This document shows, one piece after another, positions 18,782-26,817 of a stretch of 64,000 nucleotides of DNA. The translations under genes were made by a program, and so were the position numbers. The stretch is from an uncultured Clostridia bacterium (GTDB taxonomy: Bacteria; Bacillota; Clostridia; Oscillospirales; CAG-382), in contig CALWBE010000052.1 in assembly GCA_944375955.1 (NCBI GenBank), positions 1-64,000 of the forward strand, in the 5' to 3' direction. Numbering within the stretch: the stretch's first letter is position 1; each line of letters opens with the position of its first letter. The notes under the pieces were generated by a model that was given only the letters and a program-made list of their open reading frames with translations, was not told the origin of the DNA and ran no database searches.

Positions 18782-19433
18782 AACGATATCCTACTCCTCT
18801 CAGTGTAACTATATAAGAACTGTATTCCCTGAGGTTTTTTCGAAGAAGTTTTATATGCGTGTCAAGTGTGCGGTCGTCGCCAAAGAAATCATACCCCCAT
18901 ACGTTGCTGATAAGTTTTTCTCGTGTCAGAGCTATTCCCCGATTTTTTACAAGATAAAAAAGCAAATCGTATTCTTTAGGAGTAAGGTCTATGCTTTTAC
19001 CGGCGATTGTAACCATCCTTCCGGTAAAATCAATGCATAAGTCACCAATTTTAACAATATCCGATTCTGTTTTTGTGGCGCGTTTAATAATTGCTGCAAC
19101 TCTAAGCATGAGTTCTTTTGGAGAAAAAGGCTTTACAACATAATCATCAACACCCACTTCAAACCCGTGAATCTTGTCATACTCCTCACCGCGTGCTGAA
19201 AGCATAATTACAGGAGTCGAACTCTTTTTTCTTATTTCACGGCATACCGAAAATCCATCGAGATCAGGCATCATGATGTCGAGAATTATGATATCAAAAT
19301 CTTTATCACGACAAATGTTTATTGCCTCAAGACCGCCGGAGGCCTCTGTTACTTCATGACCTTCAAATTCGGCATATTTTTTAATTATTTCCCTAATTTT
19401 TGTTTCGTCATCGACTACAAGCAATTTACTCAA
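18762..19433 (-). CDS. OmpR/PhoB-family response regulator
   Basis: This 223-residue regulator has a receiver domain (LLVVDDE; phospho-acceptor Asp in IIILDIMMPDLDG; Lys in DDYVVKPFSP) and a C-terminal winged helix (LTPKEYDLLFYLVKNRG, then SNVWGYDFFGDDRTLDTHI and GVGYRFE). The start is TTG, with GGAGG about 9 bases upstream, and the gene overlaps the kinase downstream. Two direct repeats with 11-base periodicity lie just upstream, suggesting that it regulates its own operon. Confidence 0.95.
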   Translation of the reverse strand: MSKLLVVDDETKIREIIKKYAEFEGHEVTEASGGLEAINICRDKDFDIIILDIMMPDLDGFSVCREIRKKSSTPVIMLSARGEEYDKIHGFEVGVDDYVVKPFSPKELMLRVAAIIKRATKTESDIVKIGDLCIDFTGRMVTIAGKSIDLTPKEYDLLFYLVKNRGIALTREKLISNVWGYDFFGDDRTLDTHIKLLRKNLREYSSYIVTLRGVGYRFEAADK

Positions 19434-19470
19434 ATCACATTACCTCCAGCATAGTTTAGATAACAGGGTT

Positions 19471-19502
19471 ATTTTATTCCGATAATGTGAATTCAATGTG
19501 AA
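19471..19502 (-). promoter_or_regulatory. PhoP-box-like direct repeats and -10 element upstream of the response regulator
   Basis: On the minus strand TTCACA occurs twice, at 19497-19502 and 19486-19491, with start-to-start spacing of 11 bases. It is followed by a -10-like TAAAAT at 19471-19476. Tandem TT(A/C/T)ACA with about 5-base gaps is the known PhoP-box layout of Bacillus. Overlap with the -35 region would suit an activated, autoregulated promoter. Confidence 0.55.
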
Positions 19503-19579
19503 ATACTAATGAAAGATTGAGAAAAAAATAAAAAAAGAGAAAAAAATTGAAAAAACATCTTTTAAGTCGGAGTATTTTA

Positions 19580-19588
19580 TGATATACT
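19580..19588 (+). promoter_or_regulatory. Extended -10 promoter for the DivIVA-like gene
   Basis: TGATATACT gives an extended -10 (TG-N-TATACT) 46 bases before the GTG start. The -35 region (TTTAAG, 19560-19565) is weak, as is usual for extended -10 promoters. Confidence 0.6.
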
Positions 19589-19634
19589 AATTTATTGAAA
19601 AGAAAAAACTCAAATTATAAGGATGGGAACGGCC

Positions 19635-20312
19635 GTGGCAAATAAAAACAAACTGTTTTCCAGTGCTGTAGGCGGATTTAAAAAATCGCAGGTAGTAGAA
19701 TATATAGAAGAGCTGAACCGCAAAGCGAAACTGATGTCAGAACAGTCGGGATTTGAGATATCTCGTCTTGAAGCAGAGCTTCATGGTTTTGAGGAAAAGA
19801 ACGACAGTATGAAAAAACAGATAGAAAATCTTGAAAACGAGATAGAGAATCTGAAAGCTATTGAAAGCGAGAACGCAATGCTGAAAGACGATGTAGAAAA
19901 TCAGCGTGCGGTTATAGAATCACTTAAAAGAGAAAATGATGAGCTTGCATCAAAGCTTTTCATTTTAGAAAAGGATTACAATGCAAATAAAGCTAAAGCC
20001 GAGCAGTTCGAAGCTGACAAAAAAAATGCAGGCGGTTTGCTTGAACGCGCAAAAGCCGAATCAGCACGAATAATTGCAAACGCTAACGCAGAGTCGGCGG
20101 AGATAGCCGAGAAGGCAAGAAACTCAGCACGAGAAGCGGCAGAAAAGATAACAGCCGAGAGCGAGCGTTTGCTTGCCGAGAATATTAGAAAAGTAAAGTA
20201 TCTTTATAAGCGCCGTGACGAGCTTTTGTCGGCTTTTGAAAAAGTAAAAGATGCGGCAGGAGGATTTTACGAAAAAATTGCAAGCACACTGTCAAAAGAT
20301 ATAGATGAATGA
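19635..20312 (+). CDS. DivIVA-like coiled-coil protein
   Basis: This cytoplasmic protein of about 225 residues begins with the short DivIVA-type N-terminal motif (SSAVGGFKKSQVVEYIEELN). Almost its whole length is then charged coiled coil (LENEIENLKAIESENAMLKD, and later Ala-Glu-rich repeats). Such proteins mark poles or septa and recruit division or envelope proteins; the exact target is unknown. GTG at 19635 is preferred because AAGGATGGGA precedes it, whereas ATG at 19623 falls on that site. The stop overlaps a possible start of the fumarase beta subunit gene (ATGA), an odd coupling. Confidence 0.75.
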   Translation: MANKNKLFSSAVGGFKKSQVVEYIEELNRKAKLMSEQSGFEISRLEAELHGFEEKNDSMKKQIENLENEIENLKAIESENAMLKDDVENQRAVIESLKRENDELASKLFILEKDYNANKAKAEQFEADKKNAGGLLERAKAESARIIANANAESAEIAEKARNSAREAAEKITAESERLLAENIRKVKYLYKRRDELLSAFEKVKDAAGGFYEKIASTLSKDIDE

Positions 20313-20323
20313 AAGGTAAAAAT

Positions 20324-20854
20324 ATGGCTGTATATAATATTGACACAAATGAGCTTGAGTATTTTTCAGAAAAGCTAAGGGCGGGAGATGAAGTATTTCT
20401 TTCCGGAACAGTGTATACTGCAAGGGATGCTGCACATAAAAGAATAGCACAGTTGCTTGAAGGTGGAAAAAAACTGCCGTTTGACTTAAAAGGCGCCTGC
20501 ATATATTATGCCGGACCAACTCCTGCGCGGCCCGGAATGGCAATAGGATCATGTGGCCCTACCACGTCTTCAAGGATGGATATTTATTCTCCGCGGCTTC
20601 TTGACGAAGGTTTATGTGGAATGATAGGGAAGGGAAAAAGGTCAGACGATGTCATAGAGGCTATATGCAGAAATAAAGCGGTGTATTTTTGCTCGATAGG
20701 AGGAGCCGGGGCACTTGCAGCTGCTTGTATAACTTCGTGTGAAGTTATTGCTTTTCCGGAACTTGGGTGCGAGTCTGTAAAAAAACTAAATTTTTCAAAT
20801 TTTCCGGTGTATACGGCTATCGACTGCAAGGGCGGTTGTATTTTCAGCAATTAA
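20324..20854 (+). CDS. Fumarate hydratase beta subunit (Fe-S hydro-lyase, tartrate dehydratase beta type)
   Basis: This protein of about 176 residues matches the C-terminal (beta) subunit of two-subunit class I fumarases and tartrate dehydratases. Clear segments are LSGTVYTARDAAHKRI, GPTPARPGMAIGSCGPTTSSR and SIGGAGALAA. The alpha subunit, which binds the 4Fe-4S cluster, is normally the gene immediately upstream but is absent here and elsewhere in the window. The ATG at 20324 has AAAGG 7 bases upstream. An earlier ATG at 20309 overlaps the divIVA-like stop. Fumarase rather than tartrate dehydratase is inferred from anaerobe context. Confidence 0.85.
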   Translation: MAVYNIDTNELEYFSEKLRAGDEVFLSGTVYTARDAAHKRIAQLLEGGKKLPFDLKGACIYYAGPTPARPGMAIGSCGPTTSSRMDIYSPRLLDEGLCGMIGKGKRSDDVIEAICRNKAVYFCSIGGAGALAAACITSCEVIAFPELGCESVKKLNFSNFPVYTAIDCKGGCIFSN

Positions 20855-20911
20855 TTTTAAGTTTTGCGGTCGAGGCAGCTTTTTTCTAATGAAATTTTTT
20901 TCGCAATATTG

Positions 20912-20951
20912 TGTTAATTTTACATATAAAAATTAACATAAACATTATAAT
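20912..20951 (+). promoter_or_regulatory. Inverted repeat with -10 hexamer upstream of the membrane-anchored protein gene
   Basis: TGTTAATTTT (20912-20921) and its exact complement AAAATTAACA (20929-20938) flank 7 bases. TATAAT at 20946-20951 follows. No good -35 is seen at 17 bases, so the repeat may be an operator or activator site. A weak terminator for the upstream gene is an alternative. Confidence 0.45.
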
Positions 20952-21070
20952 GGAACTTTTAGCAAACTTTATATGTCTAAATAGAAAAAGGTTTCGGCAA
21001 TCTTTGTCAGAAACGATGAATAAGCATTAGGTTGCTGTTAAAGTGATATAACTACGGAGGTATAATTATT

Positions 21071-22066
21071 TTGAAGAAGGGTAAAAAAGTTACACTTATA
21101 GTTATTCTATCTGTATTAGGTATTGTTTTTGCGTCGCTTGCCATTTTGATATGCATGAATTTTGAGTTGGCTAAGGGTGTTTTCAATCTATTGAAAAGTT
21201 CTCCGGGAAACAATTTCAAGGCGGCATGGATTTTTCTTACAAACAATTCAAGTGATATAGAAACTCAAATAATTGACAATGAGAAGAAATATGATCAGGC
21301 GATAGAAGAAATACTGTCAAATTTAAATGAATATGGCACGAGCATTTCCAAAGAAGCGATAGAGGCTCTTAACAGCGGCAACTATACTGAAGAGGAAATG
21401 ATACGTATTATTGCCTCCGGCGGAGATGAACTTGATGCGATAAACAAAGAAAAACAAGCGGCTTCCGAAAGCAAAGATGATAATAACGATAAAAATAAAC
21501 CTGTTTCGAATGACAATGATACTGATATAGGAAGTGAAACAATTCCGGATACCAGTGGAAAAGATAATATTGAAAGTTCAAAAGATAAAGAAACGGATAA
21601 AAATACAGAAATTGTGGATTCAAGTGATGAAAAAAATCAGCAGACGGGTAATACTGTTACGACGCCCGATACTTCAGATACACTGCAGCCTGCCGCACAG
21701 GATGATACAGCTGCGAGTATAGCAAAACTTTATGTAGTTAGAAGTAGGTTTCTTTCAGAACTTGCCTCTATAGAGACGGCTATAACAGATGCATATGAAT
21801 CGTTGCCCGAGGAACTTAGAACACCGTCATCAAGAAAAAGCATTGCAGGAGAGTATATAAGCCGTGTTTCGGATCTTGAACTGGAGTGCGACGCAGAAGT
21901 GGAAACAATTACCGAAGAACTCAGATTAAAACTCGAAGAAAGCGGCAAGGATACTTCTGTAGTAGATACTATAAAACAGGCGTATGAAGAAGAAAAAAGT
22001 CTAAAGAAAGCGTATTATTTAGATATATATATGAACGGTCTTCCTAGAAAATCAAAAGCTTCATAA
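21071..22066 (+). CDS. Membrane-anchored extracytoplasmic protein of unknown function
   Basis: I do not recognise this 331-residue protein. It has a positively charged start and one membrane segment (about residues 8-28). A helical region to about 130 is followed by a linker of about 75 residues very rich in Asp, Lys, Asn, Ser and Thr. The C-terminal region of about 115 residues is charged and probably helical (RFLSELASIETAITDAYESL). The layout suggests a tethered domain reaching through the wall. The start is TTG, with GGAGG 10 bases upstream. It is a single gene between its own promoter region and a strong terminator. Confidence 0.6.
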   Translation: MKKGKKVTLIVILSVLGIVFASLAILICMNFELAKGVFNLLKSSPGNNFKAAWIFLTNNSSDIETQIIDNEKKYDQAIEEILSNLNEYGTSISKEAIEALNSGNYTEEEMIRIIASGGDELDAINKEKQAASESKDDNNDKNKPVSNDNDTDIGSETIPDTSGKDNIESSKDKETDKNTEIVDSSDEKNQQTGNTVTTPDTSDTLQPAAQDDTAASIAKLYVVRSRFLSELASIETAITDAYESLPEELRTPSSRKSIAGEYISRVSDLELECDAEVETITEELRLKLEESGKDTSVVDTIKQAYEEEKSLKKAYYLDIYMNGLPRKSKAS

Positions 22067-22068
22067 TT

Positions 22069-22109
22069 AAAAAATCCGGTTCGACATTATAATGAGAGCC
22101 GGATTTTTT
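22069..22109 (+). terminator. Hairpin terminator after the membrane-anchored protein gene
   Basis: AAAATCCGGTTC pairs with GAGCCGGATTTT (one G-T pair) around 13 bases and is followed by a run of T. The A-rich left arm also allows function on the minus strand. Confidence 0.85.
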
Positions 22110-22167
22110 ATGCAAAACATATTAAATGTTAAAATCAGATTTTATTATTCAGCAAATTATTTTATTT

Positions 22168-22941
22168 TCAGTCTGATTTTTTATCTGCATCTTTTTTAAG
22201 TTCTGAAACGGCATCAGAAAGAGTTCCGGTTTTGTCTATAAGTCCAATTCTGACGGCTTCGGTTCCGTCTATTACAGTTCCTATATCTGCGACAAGCTCG
22301 TCAGTTTCAAGCATTAGGTTTTTTAAAGTTTCTTCTTGCACATGAGAGTTTCTGGTTATAAAGTCTGTAATTCGCTTTTGCATTTTGGAAAAATATGTGA
22401 ATGCCTGAGGCACTCCTATCACAAGTCCGTTCATTCTTACCGGGTGTATTGTCATTGTAGCAGATGGAACTATAAAAGATTTCTTTGCGGATACCGCAAG
22501 AGGAACGCCGATAGAATGACTTCCTCCTAATACAAGAGATACCGTCGGCTTGCTCATGCCTGATATCATTTCAGCAATTGCAAGTCCTGCTTCAACATCT
22601 CCTCCCATTGTGTTAAGCAAAATAAGCAATCCATCTATTTCGTCATTTTCTTCTACTTCTACAAGCTGCGGCAGAATGTGTTCGTATTTTGTACTTTTAG
22701 TTTGTGATGACAAAGCATAGTGACCTTCTATCTGACCGGCGATTATAAGCGTTTGTATTGTGATTTCACTGCTTTTTGTGCGTATAGTGCCGGTTTCTTT
22801 TATATTTTCTATTTGAATTTTTTGTTTTTCTTCATCTGACAGATCAATATTCTCACGTTTATCCGCATCAGGCGGATTTTTTTCAGGCGGCTGAAGCTCA
22901 GCTTTTTTATTTCCTGCGTGTTTGTTTTTTATTTTGTCCAT
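22168..22941 (-). CDS. ClpP-class serine protease (TepA-like)
   Basis: This 257-residue protein belongs to the ClpP-fold group that includes TepA, a peptidase linked to protein export and germination-related processing in Bacillus. It has a charged, disordered N-terminus of about 60 residues. The ClpP core follows with GGDVEAGLAIAEM, the nucleophile Ser in GGSHSIGVP near residue 140, and the His in ATMTIHPVRM. No Clp ATPase-binding feature is evident. ATG at 22941 is chosen because GGAG lies 9 bases upstream; an in-frame ATG five codons earlier lacks one. Confidence 0.85.
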   Translation of the reverse strand: MDKIKNKHAGNKKAELQPPEKNPPDADKRENIDLSDEEKQKIQIENIKETGTIRTKSSEITIQTLIIAGQIEGHYALSSQTKSTKYEHILPQLVEVEENDEIDGLLILLNTMGGDVEAGLAIAEMISGMSKPTVSLVLGGSHSIGVPLAVSAKKSFIVPSATMTIHPVRMNGLVIGVPQAFTYFSKMQKRITDFITRNSHVQEETLKNLMLETDELVADIGTVIDGTEAVRIGLIDKTGTLSDAVSELKKDADKKSD

Positions 22942-22964
22942 AATATATTTCTCCATAAAAATAT

Positions 22965-23030
22965 CCCGACGTTATTTACCGCTTATATTTTTTCCTTGCA
23001 AGCGATAAAATATACTACGTCGGGATTTTT
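22965..23030. terminator. Long two-part hairpin between M18 peptidase and the ClpP-class gene
   Basis: An outer stem CCCGACGT/ACGTCGGG (22965-22972 with 23017-23024) and an inner stem TATATTTT/AAAATATA (22984-22991 with 23007-23014) form one long structured hairpin of about 60 bases. It is flanked by ATTTTTT on + and ATATTTTT on -. It probably ends the upstream minus-strand transcript. Confidence 0.7.
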
Positions 23031-23046
23031 TGGGAAATAATGTTAT

Positions 23047-24459
23047 TTAATTTTTAAAGAAAGCAGAAAAAGCAAGATAAGCAGAATAAAGGTCGGCTTT
23101 AGATATCACTTCATATGGGGCGTGCATTGAAAGCACGGGAACTCCTACATCCACGGTATCTATATTGCGCTTAGCAATATACATAGCGACTGTTCCTCCT
23201 CCGCCTTGATCTACTTTACCTAATTCTCCGGTTTGCCATATTACTCCGGCATCATCAAAGATTTTTCTTATCTCCGATACGTATTCGGCAGAGGCGTCAT
23301 TAGTAGACGATTTGCCTCCGGCACCGGTAAATTTCGTAAGACATACTCCGCAATTAAGATAAGCGGAATTTTTTGCTTCATATACCTCGGCATAGTTGGG
23401 ATCAAAACAAGCATTGACGTCTGCAGACAGGCATTTTGAATTTGAGACAGCTTTTTTATAGTTTGCCTTTGCATTTTCACATATTTCTTTTATCATATCG
23501 TCGAATGCCATTGTCTTCATACCGGTAGTTCCTTCGCTTCCTATTTCTTCCTTATCGGCAAGAATAGTCACCAAAGTATGTTTTGGAATATTCTTTGACG
23601 CTTCTACGGCGGCTGTTAAAATAGGATAAGCACAAACTCTGTCGTCGTGACCGTATGCGCAGATCATGCTGCGGTCAAACCCGAGATCTCTTGCTTTTTC
23701 TGCAGGCACGAGACAAAGTTCGGAAGAGAGAAAATCAGATTCAACTATTCCGTATGACTTATTAAGCATATTCATTATATTAAGCTTGATACTGTCTTTT
23801 GTTTTTTCTCCGGGATAAGGTTTTGACCCTATGAGGATATTAAGATTTTCTCCGCTTATCGCCTTTTTAAGCGTCTTTGACATCTGATCTGCACCTAAGT
23901 GAGGAAGTAAATCTGTAATACAAAAAACGGGATCATCATCTTTTTCACCGATGCAGATATCAAGTGAGCTGCCGTCTTTGAGCATTACTTTGCCGTGAAG
24001 AGCGAGGGGAATTGTAGTCCACTGATATTTTTTTATTCCTCCGTAATAATGCGTTTTGAAAAATGCCATACCTGAATCTTCATAAAGCGGACATTGTTTA
24101 AGATCTATACGAGGGCTGTCAACGTGAGCTGCGGCAATATTTATGCCGTTTTCAAGATTTTCACTGCCGATCACAGCAAGATATATCGCTTTGCCTCTGT
24201 TGTTGTAGTAGATTTTATCTCCGGCATTATACTTTTTTCCGTACTGAAATTCCTTAAATCCGTTATTTGAGGCATATTCTATAGCATATTTTACAGCTTC
24301 GCGTTCGGTTTTAGCACTGTTTATAAAGTTTTTATAACCGGAAGCATATTCATCAATGTCTTTTTCTGATTTTTTATCGATGTCTTCCAATGCGTTTTTA
24401 CGCTCGTAAAACAGCTTTTCCTTTAAAAGTTCTGCCTCTGTTTTCTCTTTTTTTGCCAT
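23047..24459 (-). CDS. M18 family zinc aminopeptidase
   Basis: This 470-residue cytosolic aminopeptidase of family M18 probably removes acidic or neutral N-terminal residues from peptides. Two-metal ligands are visible in AAAHVDSPRID (His, near residue 95), ADKEEIGSEG (Glu pair) and the C-terminal VLSMHAPYEV (His). The HYYGGIKKYQW segment marks the bacterial M18 subgroup. ATG at 24459 is preferred; a GTG three codons upstream lies almost on the AAAGGA ribosome-binding site. Confidence 0.93.
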   Translation of the reverse strand: MAKKEKTEAELLKEKLFYERKNALEDIDKKSEKDIDEYASGYKNFINSAKTEREAVKYAIEYASNNGFKEFQYGKKYNAGDKIYYNNRGKAIYLAVIGSENLENGINIAAAHVDSPRIDLKQCPLYEDSGMAFFKTHYYGGIKKYQWTTIPLALHGKVMLKDGSSLDICIGEKDDDPVFCITDLLPHLGADQMSKTLKKAISGENLNILIGSKPYPGEKTKDSIKLNIMNMLNKSYGIVESDFLSSELCLVPAEKARDLGFDRSMICAYGHDDRVCAYPILTAAVEASKNIPKHTLVTILADKEEIGSEGTTGMKTMAFDDMIKEICENAKANYKKAVSNSKCLSADVNACFDPNYAEVYEAKNSAYLNCGVCLTKFTGAGGKSSTNDASAEYVSEIRKIFDDAGVIWQTGELGKVDQGGGGTVAMYIAKRNIDTVDVGVPVLSMHAPYEVISKADLYSAYLAFSAFFKN

Positions 24460-24508
24460 TTTTTTCACGTTCCTTTCAATTAAATTATTAATTGCGTATT
24501 TGTTAAAG

Positions 24509-25105
24509 TCAATTCACTATTTTTTCTGCAACGCTTTCTTTTATGGTTTCGGTTTCCAGAAAATAGAGCCGCTCATAAGTTTGCGCTGCCTTTTTTACTT
24601 TTTGCACATATTCGGCAGTTTCCTTGTACGGAATATCCTTAAGACGCCCGTTATTATTATATTCTTCTGTAGAAAGCCAGCTATTAACACGACCTCTTCC
24701 GGCATTATAAGCGGCATATACTGTGTCCCATGCCTGATACTCATTGTGAAGTAGGCTTAAAAAATATGTGCCATAACGAATATTCGTATCAGGGTTATAC
24801 AGCAGACTGGAATTTGCCTCATCGCCTGTTTTTGAACACAGCCAGCTAAATGTATCGGAAGTTATCTGCATAAGCCCTATAGCTCCTTTTGACGATACGG
24901 CGTCTGGCTTGAAGGAACTTTCTGTTTTTATAACTGCATATATTATTGGCTGAGGAACACCGTATTCATCAGAGTATTTTTCAACATATTCACTATAATT
25001 CAGCGGATACAGTTTTTTTAATATAATATCACCTATATAGCCAAATAATGTAGCCAAAATACATGCAAGCAATAAAATTGATATAATTATTAAAGTTTTT
25101 TTCAT
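24509..25105 (-). CDS. Membrane-anchored lytic transglycosylase (SLT domain)
   Basis: This 198-residue protein has an N-terminal membrane segment (about residues 4-25) and a soluble-lytic-transglycosylase domain facing the wall, which cuts peptidoglycan to 1,6-anhydro products. The catalytic Glu is in AVIKTESSFKP near residue 61. It is followed by GAIGLMQI and, later, AYNAGRGRVNSWL, both typical of the fold. It lies between coaE and the M18 gene with short spacers. Confidence 0.92.
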   Translation of the reverse strand: MKKTLIIISILLLACILATLFGYIGDIILKKLYPLNYSEYVEKYSDEYGVPQPIIYAVIKTESSFKPDAVSSKGAIGLMQITSDTFSWLCSKTGDEANSSLLYNPDTNIRYGTYFLSLLHNEYQAWDTVYAAYNAGRGRVNSWLSTEEYNNNGRLKDIPYKETAEYVQKVKKAAQTYERLYFLETETIKESVAEKIVN

Positions 25106-25114
25106 TCAGTCTCC

Positions 25115-25720
25115 TCAGTTGTTTTTGATAATGCCAATTTTTACAAGAAAATCATGTGCTTTCTGATAAAGCTCATTTTCTTTGCCGTTATTATAGATGA
25201 TATGATCACATCTTGAAATAAAGAACTCATCTGATTTTTGAGCATCCATTCTTTTTTTTGCGTATTCAGCCGTTATACTGTCGCGTGCCAATATTCTGGA
25301 AAGACGATAACTTTTTTCGCTGAGAATAGCTACTGTGACGTCACAAATTGTGTCCTCGCCGCTTTCAAAAAGCTGCGGCGCATCAATAGCAGCAGCCAAA
25401 CAACCTTTTTTTCTGCAGACGGTAAGCCATTCCTGAACTTCAGCTGTTATATATTTATGAGTAATACAATTCAGTTTAGACAGCAATTTTTCATCGGAAA
25501 AGACAATGCTGCCAAGTTTTTTTCGGTTTAAGTTTCCGTCTTCCAAAAGAATGTTTTTTCCAAAAAAATCAGTTAATTCTTTAAGACAAGGCATACCTTT
25601 TCGAACAACATTTCTTGCAGTAACATCGGTATCAAGACATGGAATGTCAAAACTGGAAAGCGCTTTGCAAAAAGAGCCTTTTCCTGCGCCGGATTGACCG
25701 GTAACACCTATAACAATCAT
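25115..25720 (-). CDS. coaE: Dephospho-CoA kinase
   Basis: CoaE carries out the last step of coenzyme A synthesis. The 201-residue protein starts MIVIGVTGQSGAGKGSF, a P-loop of the CoaE form, then CLDTDVTAR and IDAPQLFESG, the family's substrate-binding segments. The Lys-Gly-Ser ending of the P-loop replaces the more usual Lys-Ser-Thr. It is close to the Sua5 gene (6 bases). The earlier CoA enzyme coaD is at 51 kb in this window. Confidence 0.92.
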   Translation of the reverse strand: MIVIGVTGQSGAGKGSFCKALSSFDIPCLDTDVTARNVVRKGMPCLKELTDFFGKNILLEDGNLNRKKLGSIVFSDEKLLSKLNCITHKYITAEVQEWLTVCRKKGCLAAAIDAPQLFESGEDTICDVTVAILSEKSYRLSRILARDSITAEYAKKRMDAQKSDEFFISRCDHIIYNNGKENELYQKAHDFLVKIGIIKNN

Positions 25721-25726
25721 TGAAAA

Positions 25727-26794
25727 CTAACCTCTGAGATCGATTATATGATAGGCTGATGCCTTTAATAGTCTGTTAAAAATAGCGAGATTTAAACCGG
25801 TTTTATCATCGGTAATATGAACATAGACTTTTTCAATTCCACATATTTCATCTGTTGCGCGCAGGCATGCAAATATATTGCGAGCCACTTCCTCTGGATT
25901 AGTGTATGAACCTATGTTAAAAATATTATTCAAATTGAGGTTTTGAATGTCTTCAGCAAAAGCAAGAACGGCAAATTTCTCGAAAAAATTTTTTTCAATC
26001 AGGAAATTTTTAAATTCTTCAAGGTTCCCTATAACAAGAAATACGGGAGATTTAGGCGCATAGTGCTTGTATTTCATTCCGGGTGCTGAAGCAACATCGT
26101 CGGGTTTCATTTCAGATAAAACGGCGTCAGAAATAGAAACTTTCCCCAATAGGGAACATAATTTTTCATATGTTATTCCTCCTGGTCTCAGCAGCATTGG
26201 AGGTTCGGAGACAAGGTTAATTATTGTAGATTCAAGACCTACGGATGAATTTCCTGAACATATTATGACGTCGACTTTTCCGTTCAGGTCATTTATTACA
26301 TGTTGTGCGCAGGTAGGGCTCGGTTTTCCCGAAAGATTTGCCGACGGCGCAGCTACAGGAACTTTGCATAAAGACAGAAACATATGCGCGACAGGATCCA
26401 ATGGAACACGCACCCCAACATTCGGCAGTCCGGCAGTTACAATTCCGGGAATATTATCGCGCTTTTTCATTATAGCTGTAATTGGGCCGGGAAATAGAGA
26501 CTTTATTTTTTCAAGATACTGGTTTTGTTCAGCAAAGCAGTATTTTTCCGCGTTATCAATACAATCAAGATGAATTATAAGCGGATTATCCTGAGGCCGC
26601 CCTTTTGCCTCAAAAATGTTTTTAACTGCTGCCGCATTGAGAGCGTTGGCACCGAGTCCGTATACTGTTTCAGTGGGGAAGCAGACCGTGCCGCCCTTGT
26701 TTATTATATCAGCTGCAAACTCAAGCTTTTTAACGTTATCCGATGCTGAAAGATTATCTGTTATCTCAATCAACTGTGTTTTCTCAAGAATCAT
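25727..26794 (-). CDS. L-threonylcarbamoyladenylate synthase (Sua5 form)
   Basis: This Sua5/YwlC-type enzyme makes threonylcarbamoyl-AMP for the t6A37 modification of ANN-decoding tRNAs. The YrdC-fold domain (residues 1-205) shows GGTVCFPTETVYGLGANA, KGRPQDNPLIIH and APSANLSGKPSPT. The rest forms the Sua5-specific C-terminal domain that the short TsaC form lacks (YKHYAPKSPVFLV onwards). The length of 355 residues fits Sua5. It is in the minus-strand prfA run. Confidence 0.95.
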   Translation of the reverse strand: MILEKTQLIEITDNLSASDNVKKLEFAADIINKGGTVCFPTETVYGLGANALNAAAVKNIFEAKGRPQDNPLIIHLDCIDNAEKYCFAEQNQYLEKIKSLFPGPITAIMKKRDNIPGIVTAGLPNVGVRVPLDPVAHMFLSLCKVPVAAPSANLSGKPSPTCAQHVINDLNGKVDVIICSGNSSVGLESTIINLVSEPPMLLRPGGITYEKLCSLLGKVSISDAVLSEMKPDDVASAPGMKYKHYAPKSPVFLVIGNLEEFKNFLIEKNFFEKFAVLAFAEDIQNLNLNNIFNIGSYTNPEEVARNIFACLRATDEICGIEKVYVHITDDKTGLNLAIFNRLLKASAYHIIDLRG

Positions 26795-26817
26795 TTCAGA
26801 AAATATCTCTTTTCAAT

